The position numbers and the translations under genes were made by a program. From contig JACKPO010000003.1 of NCBI GenBank assembly GCA_024233515.1, positions 1 through 64,000 on the forward strand: a DNA stretch of 64,000 nt. The letters are read 5' to 3'. The notes under the pieces are model-generated. The model made no database searches and was not told the origin of the DNA. It saw only the letters and a program-made list of their open reading frames with translations. This document shows, one piece after another, positions 1 to 8,920 of the stretch. This stretch comes from Chlamydiales bacterium. Lineage in GTDB: Bacteria; Chlamydiota; Chlamydiia; Chlamydiales; Simkaniaceae. The stretch's first letter is position 1. The number at the start of each line of letters is the position of its first letter.

Positions 1-136
1 AAAATAGTGATTTTTGCGCATCTATTACCCATTTTACGTATTTTTCTGAGTTTGTCAATCCCATTTATTGGAAGTTGGAAGTTTTTCTTTCATGGAATCG
101 GTGGGGGTGATATGGAAAAGAGAAGGGGGAGGACCT

Positions 137-2815
137 ATGATGGACGGCCGGGGAGACTTTGCAAATCTTGCGAACATAACCTACATTGAACAGCTTTACG
201 CTCAGTATCTAAGTGATCCTGAAAGTGTCGAGAAGAGTTGGCAACATTTCTTCGAAGGGATGGCGCTGGGCGCTGCTCTTAAAGGACCTATGGCAGAAGG
301 GAAGGGAAGTCCCGATATGCGGGTCATGCGTCTCATCAATGCCTACCGGGCTCATGGTCACAAAGGAGCCACGTTCAATCCGCTTACTAAACAGGTGGCA
401 AGTGCCATTCAGGTCAAAGAGCTTCAGCTCGAAACCCTAGGATTTAAACAAGAGGAGCTTGGGCAGGCTTTCCCCACGTGCGGCTTTCTTAAAGAAGATA
501 AGGCCCCTCTTTCGACCCTAATCGACGCCCTCCAAAAGACCTACTGCGGCAACGTCGGATTCGAATTTATGGGATCGAAGGCTCGCCCCTTTTTGCAAGA
601 GACGATCGAGCCTTATTTTCAGTTTCCGTTAAGTCGCGAAGATAAAATCGACATCCTCCATAACCTGAATAAAGCAGAGACGATGGAATCGTTTATCCAA
701 ATGAAATACCCTGGACAGAAGCGGTTTTCATTGGAAGGAGGGGAGACGCTCATCCCAATGATGATGGAGATCATCCACGAAGGTTCCCTGCAAGGCGCTC
801 GGCAAATGGTTTTGGGGATGGCCCACCGGGGACGTCTTAATGTCCTCGCTAACATCCTCGGAAAAGCCTACGGAGAAATTTTCGCAGAGTTTGAAGGGAC
901 TTATGTTCCCGATTCCTTTGAGGGATCGGGCGATGTCAAGTACCATAAAGGATACGTGGGAGATATCCCCACCAAAGAGGGGAAAAGTGTCCATGTTTCT
1001 CTCTGCGCAAACCCCTCCCACCTCGAAGCGGTCGATCCCGTTGTCGAGGGGAAGACCCGCGCCAAACAAGAACTCAATTTTGGAGGGAAAACCGAGGAGG
1101 TCGTCCCCATCTTGATCCATGGAGATGCAGCAATTGCAGGTCAAGGTGTTGTCTATGAAACCCTCCAACTCTCCAAACTCTCTGGCTACGCTACCGGAGG
1201 AACAATCCACATTGTGATCAATAACCATGTGGGTTTCACTGCCTCTCCTAAAGAGACGAAATCAACCCGCTACTGTACCGATATCGCCAAAGGGTTTGGG
1301 GCGCCAGTCTTTCATGTGAATGGAGAAGATCCCGAAACCGCTGTAGCAGCAGCCAAACTTGCTGTCAGTGTCCGCCAACAATTTGGATGTGACGTCTTCC
1401 TAGAACTGAACTGCTACCGAAAATATGGGCACAACGAATCGGATGAACCCGCCTTCACACAACCGCAAGAATACAAACGGATCAAACAAAAAGAGAATGT
1501 CCGTGTCCTCTACCGAAATAGCCTCATTAAAGAGGGCGCTTTATCGCAAGAGGAAGCCGATAAAATCGAAGGGGATTTTAAGGCGTGTCTCGAAAAGGCG
1601 CTCAATGATAAGGACACGAAAAAACCGGCCGAGCGGAAAGCTAAGGGCTCTCTTCTCGATCCGATCGAGACGAAAGTTCCCAAAGAGCGGCTCATTGAAC
1701 TGACAAAAAAATTCACCACCGTTCCAGAAGGGTTTCACATCAACCCCAAACTCAAACGGCTCCTAGAAGATCGACTCAAAATGATCGAAGGAGAAGAAAA
1801 AGCGATTGATTGGGGGATGGCCGAACACCTCGCCTACGCTACCCTCTTAACAGAAAACATTCACGTCCGCCTTTCCGGTCAAGATTGTGGACGGGGAACC
1901 TTTTCTCATCGCCATGCCGCGCTGACCGACCAAGAAACGGGAGAGCGCTACTATCCACTCGCCCATCTTAGCGATGCGCAAGCTCCTTTCGATGTCTACA
2001 ACTCACCCCTTTCAGAGTATGCCGTCATGGGGTTTGAATATGGGTATAGCCTGGCCTATCAAGAGGCCCTCATCCTTTGGGAAGGGCAGTTTGGAGACTT
2101 TGCAAATGGGGCCCAAATCATCATCGACCAATTTATCGTCTCTGCCGAGCAAAAATGGAACCGCCTCTCACCCCTCACCCTCCTCCTCCCTCACGGATAC
2201 GAAGGACAAGGACCCGAACACTCCTCAGCGCGGATCGAACGGTTTTTGCAACTCGCCGGAAACGATAGCCTCACCATCGTCACACCTTCGACAGCTGCGC
2301 AACATTTCCATCTCCTCCGCCGTCAAGGGATCACCCCAACAAAAAAACCTCTTATTGTCTTCACTCCTAAAGCGCTCCTTCGCTACCCACCCTCCATGAG
2401 CACTCCCGATGATATCGCAAACGGCGCCTTTCAAGAGATCATCGATGATTCTCTCGACCCCAAAAAAGTGAGCCGCCTCCTCATTTGCAGCGGAAAGGTC
2501 TACTACGATCTCATTGAAAATCGAAAAGATGATCAGACAGCCATCCTGCGGATCGAGCAGCTCTATCCTCTCGCCGAAGAGAAACTCAAAACAATCCTCG
2601 CCCGCTACGCCCACGTCACCGACATCCGTTGGGTTCAAGAAGAACATGAGAACATGGGCGCCTACTGGTATATCCGTCCCCATCTCGAAAACGCCTTGTC
2701 TGAAAACCAGCCCTTGCGCTATGTCGGAAGAAAGATTAGCGCATCGCCAGCTGCAGGATCTGGCGCGCTCCATAAAAAAGAACTCGCCGAGCTATTAAAA
2801 GAGGCCTTCGAATGA
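137..2815 (+). CDS. sucA: 2-oxoglutarate dehydrogenase E1 component
   Basis: Thiamine-diphosphate-dependent E1 subunit of the 2-oxoglutarate dehydrogenase complex in the TCA cycle; it decarboxylates 2-oxoglutarate and passes the succinyl group to SucB. About 892 residues, the usual family length. Visible family motifs are MAHRGRLNVLAN near residue 228, HGDAAIAGQG near 328, the NNHVGFT segment near 362, SPLSEYAVMGFEYGYS near 625 and PHGYEGQGPEHSSAR near 685. The frame is open upstream to ATG 68, but GGGGGAGG sits just before the ATG ATG at 137/140, and the protein then begins directly with the usual FANLANITYIEQLY region, so 137 is preferred. Its TGA overlaps the sucB ATG by 4 bp, indicating translational coupling. 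No promoter is clear in bases 1-136. Confidence 0.96.
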   Translation: MMDGRGDFANLANITYIEQLYAQYLSDPESVEKSWQHFFEGMALGAALKGPMAEGKGSPDMRVMRLINAYRAHGHKGATFNPLTKQVASAIQVKELQLETLGFKQEELGQAFPTCGFLKEDKAPLSTLIDALQKTYCGNVGFEFMGSKARPFLQETIEPYFQFPLSREDKIDILHNLNKAETMESFIQMKYPGQKRFSLEGGETLIPMMMEIIHEGSLQGARQMVLGMAHRGRLNVLANILGKAYGEIFAEFEGTYVPDSFEGSGDVKYHKGYVGDIPTKEGKSVHVSLCANPSHLEAVDPVVEGKTRAKQELNFGGKTEEVVPILIHGDAAIAGQGVVYETLQLSKLSGYATGGTIHIVINNHVGFTASPKETKSTRYCTDIAKGFGAPVFHVNGEDPETAVAAAKLAVSVRQQFGCDVFLELNCYRKYGHNESDEPAFTQPQEYKRIKQKENVRVLYRNSLIKEGALSQEEADKIEGDFKACLEKALNDKDTKKPAERKAKGSLLDPIETKVPKERLIELTKKFTTVPEGFHINPKLKRLLEDRLKMIEGEEKAIDWGMAEHLAYATLLTENIHVRLSGQDCGRGTFSHRHAALTDQETGERYYPLAHLSDAQAPFDVYNSPLSEYAVMGFEYGYSLAYQEALILWEGQFGDFANGAQIIIDQFIVSAEQKWNRLSPLTLLLPHGYEGQGPEHSSARIERFLQLAGNDSLTIVTPSTAAQHFHLLRRQGITPTKKPLIVFTPKALLRYPPSMSTPDDIANGAFQEIIDDSLDPKKVSRLLICSGKVYYDLIENRKDDQTAILRIEQLYPLAEEKLKTILARYAHVTDIRWVQEEHENMGAYWYIRPHLENALSENQPLRYVGRKISASPAAGSGALHKKELAELLKEAFE

Positions 2816-3942
2816 AAGTAGAGATAAAAGTTCCACCCGCTGGAGAATCGGTTACCGAAGCAACCGTTGCCGTCATCATGAAAGAAAGTGGTTCTTTTGT
2901 GAATAAAGAGGAAGAGATCCTCGAGCTCGAAACCGATAAAGTCAACCAAGTCATGTACGCGCCCGCTGCAGGGGTTTTAACCCTGACCGTCTCAGTCGAC
3001 GATAAAGTGAAACCCGATCAGGTGATTGGAACGATCGACACCGAAGGGAAAGGGGCGTCAGCTCAAGCGCCGCCAAAACAAGAAGAGAAAGCGCCTCAAA
3101 CGCCGTCGCCACAGCAACCCTCCACTGGAGAAGGGGCCCGCCGCTCCGTTGACTCCTACGTAGCATCGATTGGTCAAACGCCCGAGAAAAAAGAAACGCC
3201 ACCGCCTCCTCCTCAAAAATCCAAACCTCAAGCTGGCCAAAACCGGAAGCGGATGTCTGGCCTCCGACGGACCATTGCCAAACGCCTCGTCGAAGCAAAA
3301 AACACCACCGCCATGCTCACCACCTTCAACGAAGTCGATATGTCCGCTGTCATGGAGATCCGTTCCCGCGAAAAAGATGCCTTTCAGAAAAAACATGGCG
3401 TGAAACTCGGCTTCATGTCCTTTTTTGTGAAAGCATGCTGCGCCGCCCTGAAAGAACTTCCCGATGTCAACGCCTTCATCGATGGTGACGAAATCGTCTA
3501 CAACGAAGGGATCCACATCAGCATCTCCGTTTCCACCCCCAAAGGGCTCATGGTTCCCGTTCTCAGGAGCGCAGAAAAGCTCACCTTTGCCGGTGTGGAA
3601 AAAGGGATCCAAACCTTTGCAGAAAAAGCGCGTGATGGATCGATCTCCATCGACGATCTCCAGGGGGGAACCTTCACCATCACCAATGGGGGAGTCTTTG
3701 GTTCGATGCTCTCGACACCGATCCTTAATCCTCCACAAAGTGCCATCCTCGGCATGCACAATATTGTGCAACGCCCCGTTGTGATCGATGGGAAAGTTGA
3801 AATCCGCCCCATCATGTACCTCGCCCTTAGCTACGACCACCGGATCATCGACGGAAAAGAAGCGGTCACCTTCCTTGTCCGCGTGAAGGAGATGCTCGAA
3901 AAACCAGAAAGACTCCTCCTAGGTGAGACCGATGGCGGATGA
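2812..3942 (+). CDS. sucB: 2-oxoglutarate dehydrogenase E2, dihydrolipoyl succinyltransferase
   Basis: Core acyltransferase of the 2-oxoglutarate dehydrogenase complex. The N-terminal lipoyl domain carries the lipoylation lysine in ELETDKVNQ near residue 43. A linker rich in Pro, Gln and Lys (about 80-145) follows, then the catalytic domain, which ends in the active-site SYDHRIIDG motif near 344. At 376 residues it is shorter than the E. coli enzyme, and I see no good match to the small peripheral (E3/E1-binding) domain normally found between lipoyl and catalytic domains: the linker runs almost directly into KRMSGLRRTIAKRL. It overlaps sucA by 4 bp and lpdA by 11 bp, so all three subunits form one operon. 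Confidence 0.95.
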   Translation: MKVEIKVPPAGESVTEATVAVIMKESGSFVNKEEEILELETDKVNQVMYAPAAGVLTLTVSVDDKVKPDQVIGTIDTEGKGASAQAPPKQEEKAPQTPSPQQPSTGEGARRSVDSYVASIGQTPEKKETPPPPPQKSKPQAGQNRKRMSGLRRTIAKRLVEAKNTTAMLTTFNEVDMSAVMEIRSREKDAFQKKHGVKLGFMSFFVKACCAALKELPDVNAFIDGDEIVYNEGIHISISVSTPKGLMVPVLRSAEKLTFAGVEKGIQTFAEKARDGSISIDDLQGGTFTITNGGVFGSMLSTPILNPPQSAILGMHNIVQRPVVIDGKVEIRPIMYLALSYDHRIIDGKEAVTFLVRVKEMLEKPERLLLGETDGG

Positions 3943-5305
3943 GTTTGATGTCGTTGTCATTGGATCGGGTCCTGGCGGGTACGTTGCCGCTATCCGCGCC
4001 GCGCAGCTCGGCCTAAAAACCGCCTGCATCGAAAAAGACAAAGCGCTTGGGGGAACCTGTTTAAACGTAGGGTGTATTCCCTCCAAATGTCTCCTCCAAT
4101 CCTCAGAACTCTATGCCGAGATTAAACATAACGGAAAAATGCACGGGATTGATGCCGATCCAAAAGTCAATTTTCCCCAAATGATGAAACGGAAAGGGGA
4201 AGTGATCCAAGGATTCAACATGGGGATCCAAGGACTCTTTAAGAAAAATAAAGTGACCCACATCCCAGGAACCGCGACCTTCAAAGATCCTCAGACGGTT
4301 ACCGTCGATGGGAAAGAGATCAAAGGGAAACACTTCATCCTCGCCACAGGCTCCGAGCCAACACCCCTCCCCTTCCTCAAGTTTGATGAAGAAAAAGTCC
4401 TCTCCTCAACAGGGGCTCTTGCTCTCAAAGAGATCCCCAAAAAGATGATTGTTGTCGGCGCCGGAATTATCGGTGTTGAGCTAGGCTCTGTCTACTCCCG
4501 TCTCGGCGCAGAGGTGCAGTTCGTTGAGTTTCTCGATCGGATTTGTCCAACACTCGATGCAGCCGTTTCAAAAGCCCTCGAGCAAACCCTCACTGCCCAA
4601 GGCCTCACCTTTAAGCTCTCCTCAAAAGTCGCCGGAGCAGAGGTCAAAAAAGAGGGCGTTCACCTTCAGATCGAAGGGGGAGAGACCCTTTCTGCCGATG
4701 TGGTCCTTCTCGCCATCGGTCGCCGCCCCTATACCCAAAACCTCGGTCTCGACAAGGTTGGCATCACCCCCAATGAACGGGGCTTCCTTCAAATCGATGC
4801 CAACTTCCGCACCTCCCAGCCCCATATCTACGCTATCGGGGATATCGTGGATGGTCCTATGCTTGCCCATAAAGCCTCAGATGAAGGATACGCCGCTGCA
4901 GAAATCATCGCCGGCAAAGTTCCCACCATCGAATATATTGCGATCCCAAGCGTTGTCTATACCCACCCAGAAGTGGGGGCCGTTGGCCTCACCGAAGAAG
5001 AGGCAAAAGAAAAAAAGATCCCCATTAAAACGGCTCAGTTTCCCTTCAAAGCGAACTCCCGCGCCCGCTGCGCCGGTGATGATTTTGGCTTCGTGAAACT
5101 TATCGCCCACAAAGAGACCCTCACCCTCCTCGGGGCCCATATCATCGGTCCCCACGCCGGCGAACTCATCACCGAAATGACCCTCGCCCTCGAAAAACGG
5201 GCCACCGCCCATACCCTCGCCCACCTCTGCTATCCCCATCCCACCCTCTCCGAAGCCATCAAAGAGGCGGCGCTTGCCCTCATCGACAGACCCATTCACC
5301 TTTGA
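3932..5305 (+). CDS. lpdA: Dihydrolipoyl dehydrogenase (E3)
   Basis: FAD flavoprotein that reoxidises the dihydrolipoyl arms of 2-oxo-acid dehydrogenase complexes with NAD. Visible features are the N-terminal FAD-binding GSGPGGYVAAIRAAQLG, the redox-active disulfide in GGTCLNVGCIPSK, the NAD-binding VVGAGIIGVELGSV near residue 175, the second FAD motif YAIGDIVDGPMLAHKA near 307, and the C-terminal catalytic HPTLSEA. About 457 residues, normal length. ATG 3932 is chosen over GTG 3923 because AGGTGAG precedes it and the protein then starts typically (MADEFDVVVIGSG). It is the third gene of the suc operon. Its TGA overlaps the left edge of the palindromic element at 5304. Confidence 0.95.
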   Translation: MADEFDVVVIGSGPGGYVAAIRAAQLGLKTACIEKDKALGGTCLNVGCIPSKCLLQSSELYAEIKHNGKMHGIDADPKVNFPQMMKRKGEVIQGFNMGIQGLFKKNKVTHIPGTATFKDPQTVTVDGKEIKGKHFILATGSEPTPLPFLKFDEEKVLSSTGALALKEIPKKMIVVGAGIIGVELGSVYSRLGAEVQFVEFLDRICPTLDAAVSKALEQTLTAQGLTFKLSSKVAGAEVKKEGVHLQIEGGETLSADVVLLAIGRRPYTQNLGLDKVGITPNERGFLQIDANFRTSQPHIYAIGDIVDGPMLAHKASDEGYAAAEIIAGKVPTIEYIAIPSVVYTHPEVGAVGLTEEEAKEKKIPIKTAQFPFKANSRARCAGDDFGFVKLIAHKETLTLLGAHIIGPHAGELITEMTLALEKRATAHTLAHLCYPHPTLSEAIKEAALALIDRPIHL

Positions 5306-5470
5306 AGAGGGGGTCACTAGAAGCTTTCAAATGCCTTGCCCCTTTCTAGGGGAAATTTCGGCGTTGTCTTCCTTCGAAAGCCCCATTGAGGGGCTTCCTG
5401 CATCAGACGCCTTGAAATTTCCTCCTAGAAAGTGTCCTTTCATTTGAAACTTTCTAGTGACCCCCTCTTC
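5304..5470. repeat. 167-bp intergenic palindromic element, copy 1
   Basis: Imperfect palindrome over its whole length. The outer 30 bases 5304-5333 pair with 5441-5470 at 28 of 30 positions. A second paired block is 5343-5359 with about 5414-5431. A perfect 7-bp hairpin, AAGCCCC/GGGGCTT with loop ATTGA (5378-5396), lies exactly at the midpoint. The left edge is the lpdA stop codon. The inner right part (5399-5431) matches 11328-11360 of copy 2 at about 30 of 33 bases. The element lies between convergent genes and could help end transcription, but it has no terminal T run. Bases 5471-5546 hold nothing I recognise. Confidence 0.85.
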
Positions 5471-5546
5471 TTTTTCAGAAGAAGCAAAAGCCCTCCTCCT
5501 CCGACCCTATCTCTGTCAGATCAGCAAAAGCTAATGAGGATAAAAA

Positions 5547-5580
5547 AAAGTCCCTGCGGCCATGGGCCACAAGGACTTTT
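5547..5580 (-). terminator. Intrinsic terminator (probably bidirectional)
   Basis: AAAAGTCC pairs with GGACTTTT, with an inner GGCC/GGCC stem. A run of eight A on the plus strand reads as a U tract on the minus strand. It lies 50 bp past the stop of the minus-strand gene ending at 5630. Confidence 0.85.
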
Positions 5581-5629
5581 CTTACCATTGCTTTAGGCTC
5601 ACAAGCCTAGCTAGCAATCACTTACCATC

Positions 5630-7999
5630 TTAGGATTTTTTAGGCTCAAAAAATTTGTCTTCGTCGTCGTCCTCTCCTCCGTCAATAACAAGTGTGTTTG
5701 CACCATTGATAGTAGTAACCTTCGTTTCTCCGCGAGGGGTGGTGGCTGGAGTAGTAGTAGTAGACCCCAGTCTCGATAAATCAAGGGATGGGATGACTAC
5801 TGGCTCGCGTGGGGTGGTTGGAGGACTTTCAGCCCACTCAGCATCAAATTTATCTACTAGTCGATCCTGATCAACTTTTAGTCGATCAGCATGAGTTGGA
5901 ACAGCGGGTACTAATCCAGGCTCTGGTTGCGTTCTCCAGACAGAAGTACGGGCATTTGCAGCACCACCAACGATGCTTTGAATTCCACGTCCGATTGCGC
6001 TGAAGATGCGTCTCGCAAGACCAGGTTGTGCTTCCGGGGTGCCTTCAGAGACTCTATCTGTTTCTAGTTCACGAGGAGACGCAGGATCTACAGTTAGAAC
6101 TTCTGCAGCAACCTCAGCTGTGATGGTTCCAACAAGTGAAGCTTTCCTTTCGGCTTCTTCAGCTTCTCTTGCTTCCTTGACAGCTTTGATTTGCGCTCTT
6201 AACGCATCGATTCCTTTTGGCGCGTCTGGTGTAGAATCATCATGCTGTAGGAACGTCAGTAGTTGAACACCTTGATGTTGAATCTTGAACTCTTGACCAG
6301 CAAAGTCAACCGATTGGTTAGCAAAAATTGTCTGTAAATCAACCTCTTTTCTAAGAACGACTGAGAGAGCTGATACTGTGTGTGTTCCGGATTCATCCGT
6401 TACCGTTAGTTTTTGTGATTGTAAAGCTCTTAGAACAGCTTCAAGTTGCGTTGGAGAAGGTGCGTGAGTTTCATTTCCGTTCGCTAGAGTATCAATCATC
6501 TCAAGAAGTTCCCCGGTTAGCTCGTGTGCTACGTGGAAAGGAGCTGCTCCTTTTTGATAAGTGATGGGTTGATTGACTTTTTTAGTATCAACAGCGAGCT
6601 CATCCTGTTTAGCAGGTCCCACGAGCTGGTTCATCAGACGAAGTTTATTAAGAGCAAATCCAGCTTCACCTTGCGCTTCAGCGACAGCAGTTTTATTTCC
6701 CTCAAGAAGAGTTGCAATTGCTTGGTTCGTCTCTCCAAAGACTTTTACTGCATCATCTGCTGTGAGTGTAAGATTTGGTCCTTGATCTTGTTTCCCAACA
6801 GCAGCTGTTAAGTCGTTTCCTACTCCAGGAGATAGAGTTGCTTCGAATGCAGCACGGATTGCATCTTCACCTTTGAGTGTGCTTCCAGAAATTTTCTTTC
6901 CAGCATTTTGGATTTCTTGCTGTTGACTTGTGATCAGAGCGATTTGAGGCGCACTGACTTTTGCAAGGTCTTGTCTATCTGCAACAAGTTCAAGAAGTTC
7001 TCCTTGGGCTTTTTTTAAGTTCGCTTCAAACCCTTCCACACGGTTAAGTTGGTTGAGAAGGTCATTACGAATCTCTGTGTGATTGGGGATGTTTAGAACA
7101 GCCGCAATCTTTCGAGCTCGGGAATCAATCTTTGTGAAGAGAGCATCAACTTTGATTCCAGAGTTATCTTCAGAATCGATTCCTTCGATAGCAGCGGCAA
7201 ACTCATCAGCAACTTCTTTTAAGAATTGCCCTTGACCACTTTTTGCCCATAGTTCTGCTGTATTTTCTTGAACAAAGGTTTGACCAGCTGTATGGTTCGC
7301 TACTCTATCATGTGCCTGAACGTTTGCAGTCGCTGCTGCAACAACCGCTCTGAACAATGTGTCAGTTGTCATTGCTTGCATAGACATGAGAGCATTATCC
7401 CATTGAACTAGGTCATTCATTGCAGGAGTTAAAAGTTCACGTAGGTTTCCAGCGACTCTCTCGCCATGTTTATCACATTTCATAGAGTAATTACCAACAA
7501 GCAGCTGAATACTGAGATTGAAAAGCGAAATCCGTGTTGCATCTAGTCCAGCTTTGCCTAATTCTGTAGCGAGTGAGCCACTTTCTAAAGCTACTAGGAA
7601 TTGCTCATAGTTGGTTTCGTTAACAAGCTGAAGCTGGAATTTTTTTTCAGGCGCATCTTCAAATATATCGAAAGCATGTCGTGTCTCTCGAATATCTTTG
7701 TTCAGATCTTTAATAAGGTTGTTCAGATCAGCAATCACACGGACCGAACGAGACACTTCGTGGGTTGGTTTCGCTAGAAGGTTCTTGGCTGCATTGATTT
7801 TTGCTTGGTTTGAAGAAAATAATCCTTTGATACGGTCAAAAATTCCGACCTCTAGAAACTTTCTTGCCTCAGGGAGCTGAGAAGCTTCCTCAGGTGTGAT
7901 CACTGAAAATCTTTGCTGTGCGATTTCAGCGCCTTGTCCTGTTGGAGGTTGTGTAGAAGCTGCTGAGAAGCCATCATTTCTGATTTTTAATGTTTCCAT
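5630..7999 (-). CDS. Large protein of unknown function
   Basis: I do not recognise a family. The 789-residue product has no signal peptide or membrane segment. The N-terminus is rich in Ser, Thr and Gln (METLKIRNDGFSAAS); the middle (about 55-520) is mostly helical-looking and rich in Ala, Leu, Asn, Gln and Glu. The region after about 610 is low-complexity, with many Pro, Thr and Ser, and ends in a strongly acidic tail (GGEDDDEDKFFEPKKS). Size, solubility and disordered tail would suit a cytosolic or type III-secreted chlamydial protein, but that is inference. The start is preceded by GGGGA about 8 bases upstream, and TATAAT lies at 8019-8014 on the minus strand. A strong terminator follows at 5547-5580, so it looks monocistronic. 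Confidence 0.8.
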   Translation of the reverse strand: METLKIRNDGFSAASTQPPTGQGAEIAQQRFSVITPEEASQLPEARKFLEVGIFDRIKGLFSSNQAKINAAKNLLAKPTHEVSRSVRVIADLNNLIKDLNKDIRETRHAFDIFEDAPEKKFQLQLVNETNYEQFLVALESGSLATELGKAGLDATRISLFNLSIQLLVGNYSMKCDKHGERVAGNLRELLTPAMNDLVQWDNALMSMQAMTTDTLFRAVVAAATANVQAHDRVANHTAGQTFVQENTAELWAKSGQGQFLKEVADEFAAAIEGIDSEDNSGIKVDALFTKIDSRARKIAAVLNIPNHTEIRNDLLNQLNRVEGFEANLKKAQGELLELVADRQDLAKVSAPQIALITSQQQEIQNAGKKISGSTLKGEDAIRAAFEATLSPGVGNDLTAAVGKQDQGPNLTLTADDAVKVFGETNQAIATLLEGNKTAVAEAQGEAGFALNKLRLMNQLVGPAKQDELAVDTKKVNQPITYQKGAAPFHVAHELTGELLEMIDTLANGNETHAPSPTQLEAVLRALQSQKLTVTDESGTHTVSALSVVLRKEVDLQTIFANQSVDFAGQEFKIQHQGVQLLTFLQHDDSTPDAPKGIDALRAQIKAVKEAREAEEAERKASLVGTITAEVAAEVLTVDPASPRELETDRVSEGTPEAQPGLARRIFSAIGRGIQSIVGGAANARTSVWRTQPEPGLVPAVPTHADRLKVDQDRLVDKFDAEWAESPPTTPREPVVIPSLDLSRLGSTTTTPATTPRGETKVTTINGANTLVIDGGEDDDEDKFFEPKKS

Positions 8000-8247
8000 G
8001 TTTTAATCCCCTTATTATAGGTTATTTATGTTTTTGTTTGGTTTGTTTGTTTAATTTTTTTAAATTCATTACAAATATTATAACATATTTTCTATTTAAA
8101 TTCTTTAATTAACTACTCTAGAACTCTCTTAAGTATCACGATATCAGGTATTTAAAATATTAATTATCTAAGTGATTTAAAATTAACAAGTTGCAAATAA
8201 TAATTATATATTAAAATATTTATTATAAGTATTTGATATAAAATAGT

Positions 8248-8276
8248 TTGAGATATAGGGTTGGAGCGACTATAAT
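8248..8276 (+). promoter_or_regulatory. Sigma-70-type promoter of the 8321 gene
   Basis: TTGAGA (8248-8253), a 17-bp spacer, then TATAAT (8271-8276), 45 bp before the start codon. The rest of the 320-bp gap (8000-8247) is very A+T-rich; I see no gene in it. Confidence 0.75.
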
Positions 8277-8320
8277 AGAGGTATATTCATAATAACTTAA
8301 TAGGCACAGGAGGCTTTAAA

Positions 8321-8524
8321 ATGGATCATAACCTCAATGAAGAGGCGCTGAAGGCGCGTGTCGCGAAGCTAGAGAGTCAGATCGACCATCTAGAATCTGA
8401 GCTCACTTATATGAATGGGCTCTTGATCGAGGTGGGGTTCCCTGAGGGGATCACCACCTTGAAAGCAACGGCCGAGGAGCTTCTGGCTGATGGACTCCAT
8501 CAGAAGCATGTAGAAGGGTATTAG
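8321..8524 (+). CDS. Small coiled-coil protein, unknown function
   Basis: A 67-residue acidic protein. Residues 5-40 form an evident coiled coil (LKARVAKLESQIDHLESELT) with hydrophobic residues at heptad spacing, somewhat like the SlyX type, though I cannot assign it. It has a strong ribosome site (AGGAGG) 7 bases before ATG, a near-consensus promoter at 8248-8276 and its own perfect terminator at 8551-8582, so it is a real and probably well-expressed monocistronic gene. Confidence 0.8.
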   Translation: MDHNLNEEALKARVAKLESQIDHLESELTYMNGLLIEVGFPEGITTLKATAEELLADGLHQKHVEGY

Positions 8525-8550
8525 TCTTTATTTTAGAGATGACTCGACGT

Positions 8551-8587
8551 AAAGGGAGAGGGCCGGATGGCCCTCTCCCTTTCTTTA
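8551..8587 (+). terminator. Intrinsic terminator
   Basis: Perfect 14-bp stem AAAGGGAGAGGGCC (8551-8564) with GGCCCTCTCCCTTT (8569-8582), loop GGAT, then TTCTTT. It separates the small coiled-coil gene from the Fe-S gene pair. Confidence 0.92.
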
Positions 8588-8662
8588 TCCCCAAAACTTG
8601 GGAATCTCTTGATTTTAACCCCTCAGATGCGATTTAATGTCCCCTTAAACGAAGGACGGTTT

Positions 8663-8920
8663 ATGGCCAAGCTCATATTGAATGATGATGAAGTAGAACT
8701 GGAAGATGGCGCCCCTCTAAAGGAGCCTTGTGAGGAGGCGGGGGTCCCTTTTGCCTGTACGGAAGGGGTCTGTGGCACCTGTGTGATCGAGGTGAAAGAG
8801 GGGATGGAGAACCTGTCGGAGATGACCCAGGAGGAGCTCGATTTCTTAGGGGAGACCGACGATGAGCGGCTAGCTTGCCAGTGCAAAATAAACCAAGGGA
8901 CGGTGAAAATTGACTACTAA
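8663..8920 (+). CDS. [2Fe-2S] ferredoxin
   Basis: An 85-residue plant-type ferredoxin; an electron carrier with one 2Fe-2S cluster. The ligands are visible as CTEGVCGTC (C-x4-C-x2-C) near residues 34-42 and the fourth Cys in LACQC near 74. The frame is open upstream to 8567, but that part lies over the terminator, and GAAGGA just before ATG 8663 gives the normal ferredoxin start MAKLILNDDEVEL. It overlaps the next gene by 11 bp, which suggests coupled expression with the Fe-S carrier. Chlamydia has a comparable small ferredoxin. Confidence 0.92.
   Translation: MAKLILNDDEVELEDGAPLKEPCEEAGVPFACTEGVCGTCVIEVKEGMENLSEMTQEELDFLGETDDERLACQCKINQGTVKIDY

Noticed and set aside
728..1228. Long minus-strand open frame inside sucA
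   Set aside because: It lies opposite conserved sucA coding sequence and has no ribosome site or family resemblance; a shadow of codon bias.
3058..3840. 260-codon minus-strand frame inside sucB
   Set aside because: Opposite strand of a conserved enzyme gene; composition is that of reverse-complemented codons.
4524..5096. 190-codon plus-strand frame inside lpdA
   Set aside because: Out-of-frame reading of lpdA, rich in Ser, Pro and Lys, as expected from a shifted frame.
5304..5470. Palindromic elements as simple rho-independent terminators
   Set aside because: They lack T runs, are far longer than terminators, and occur between divergent and same-strand genes as well; real terminators nearby are short and typical.
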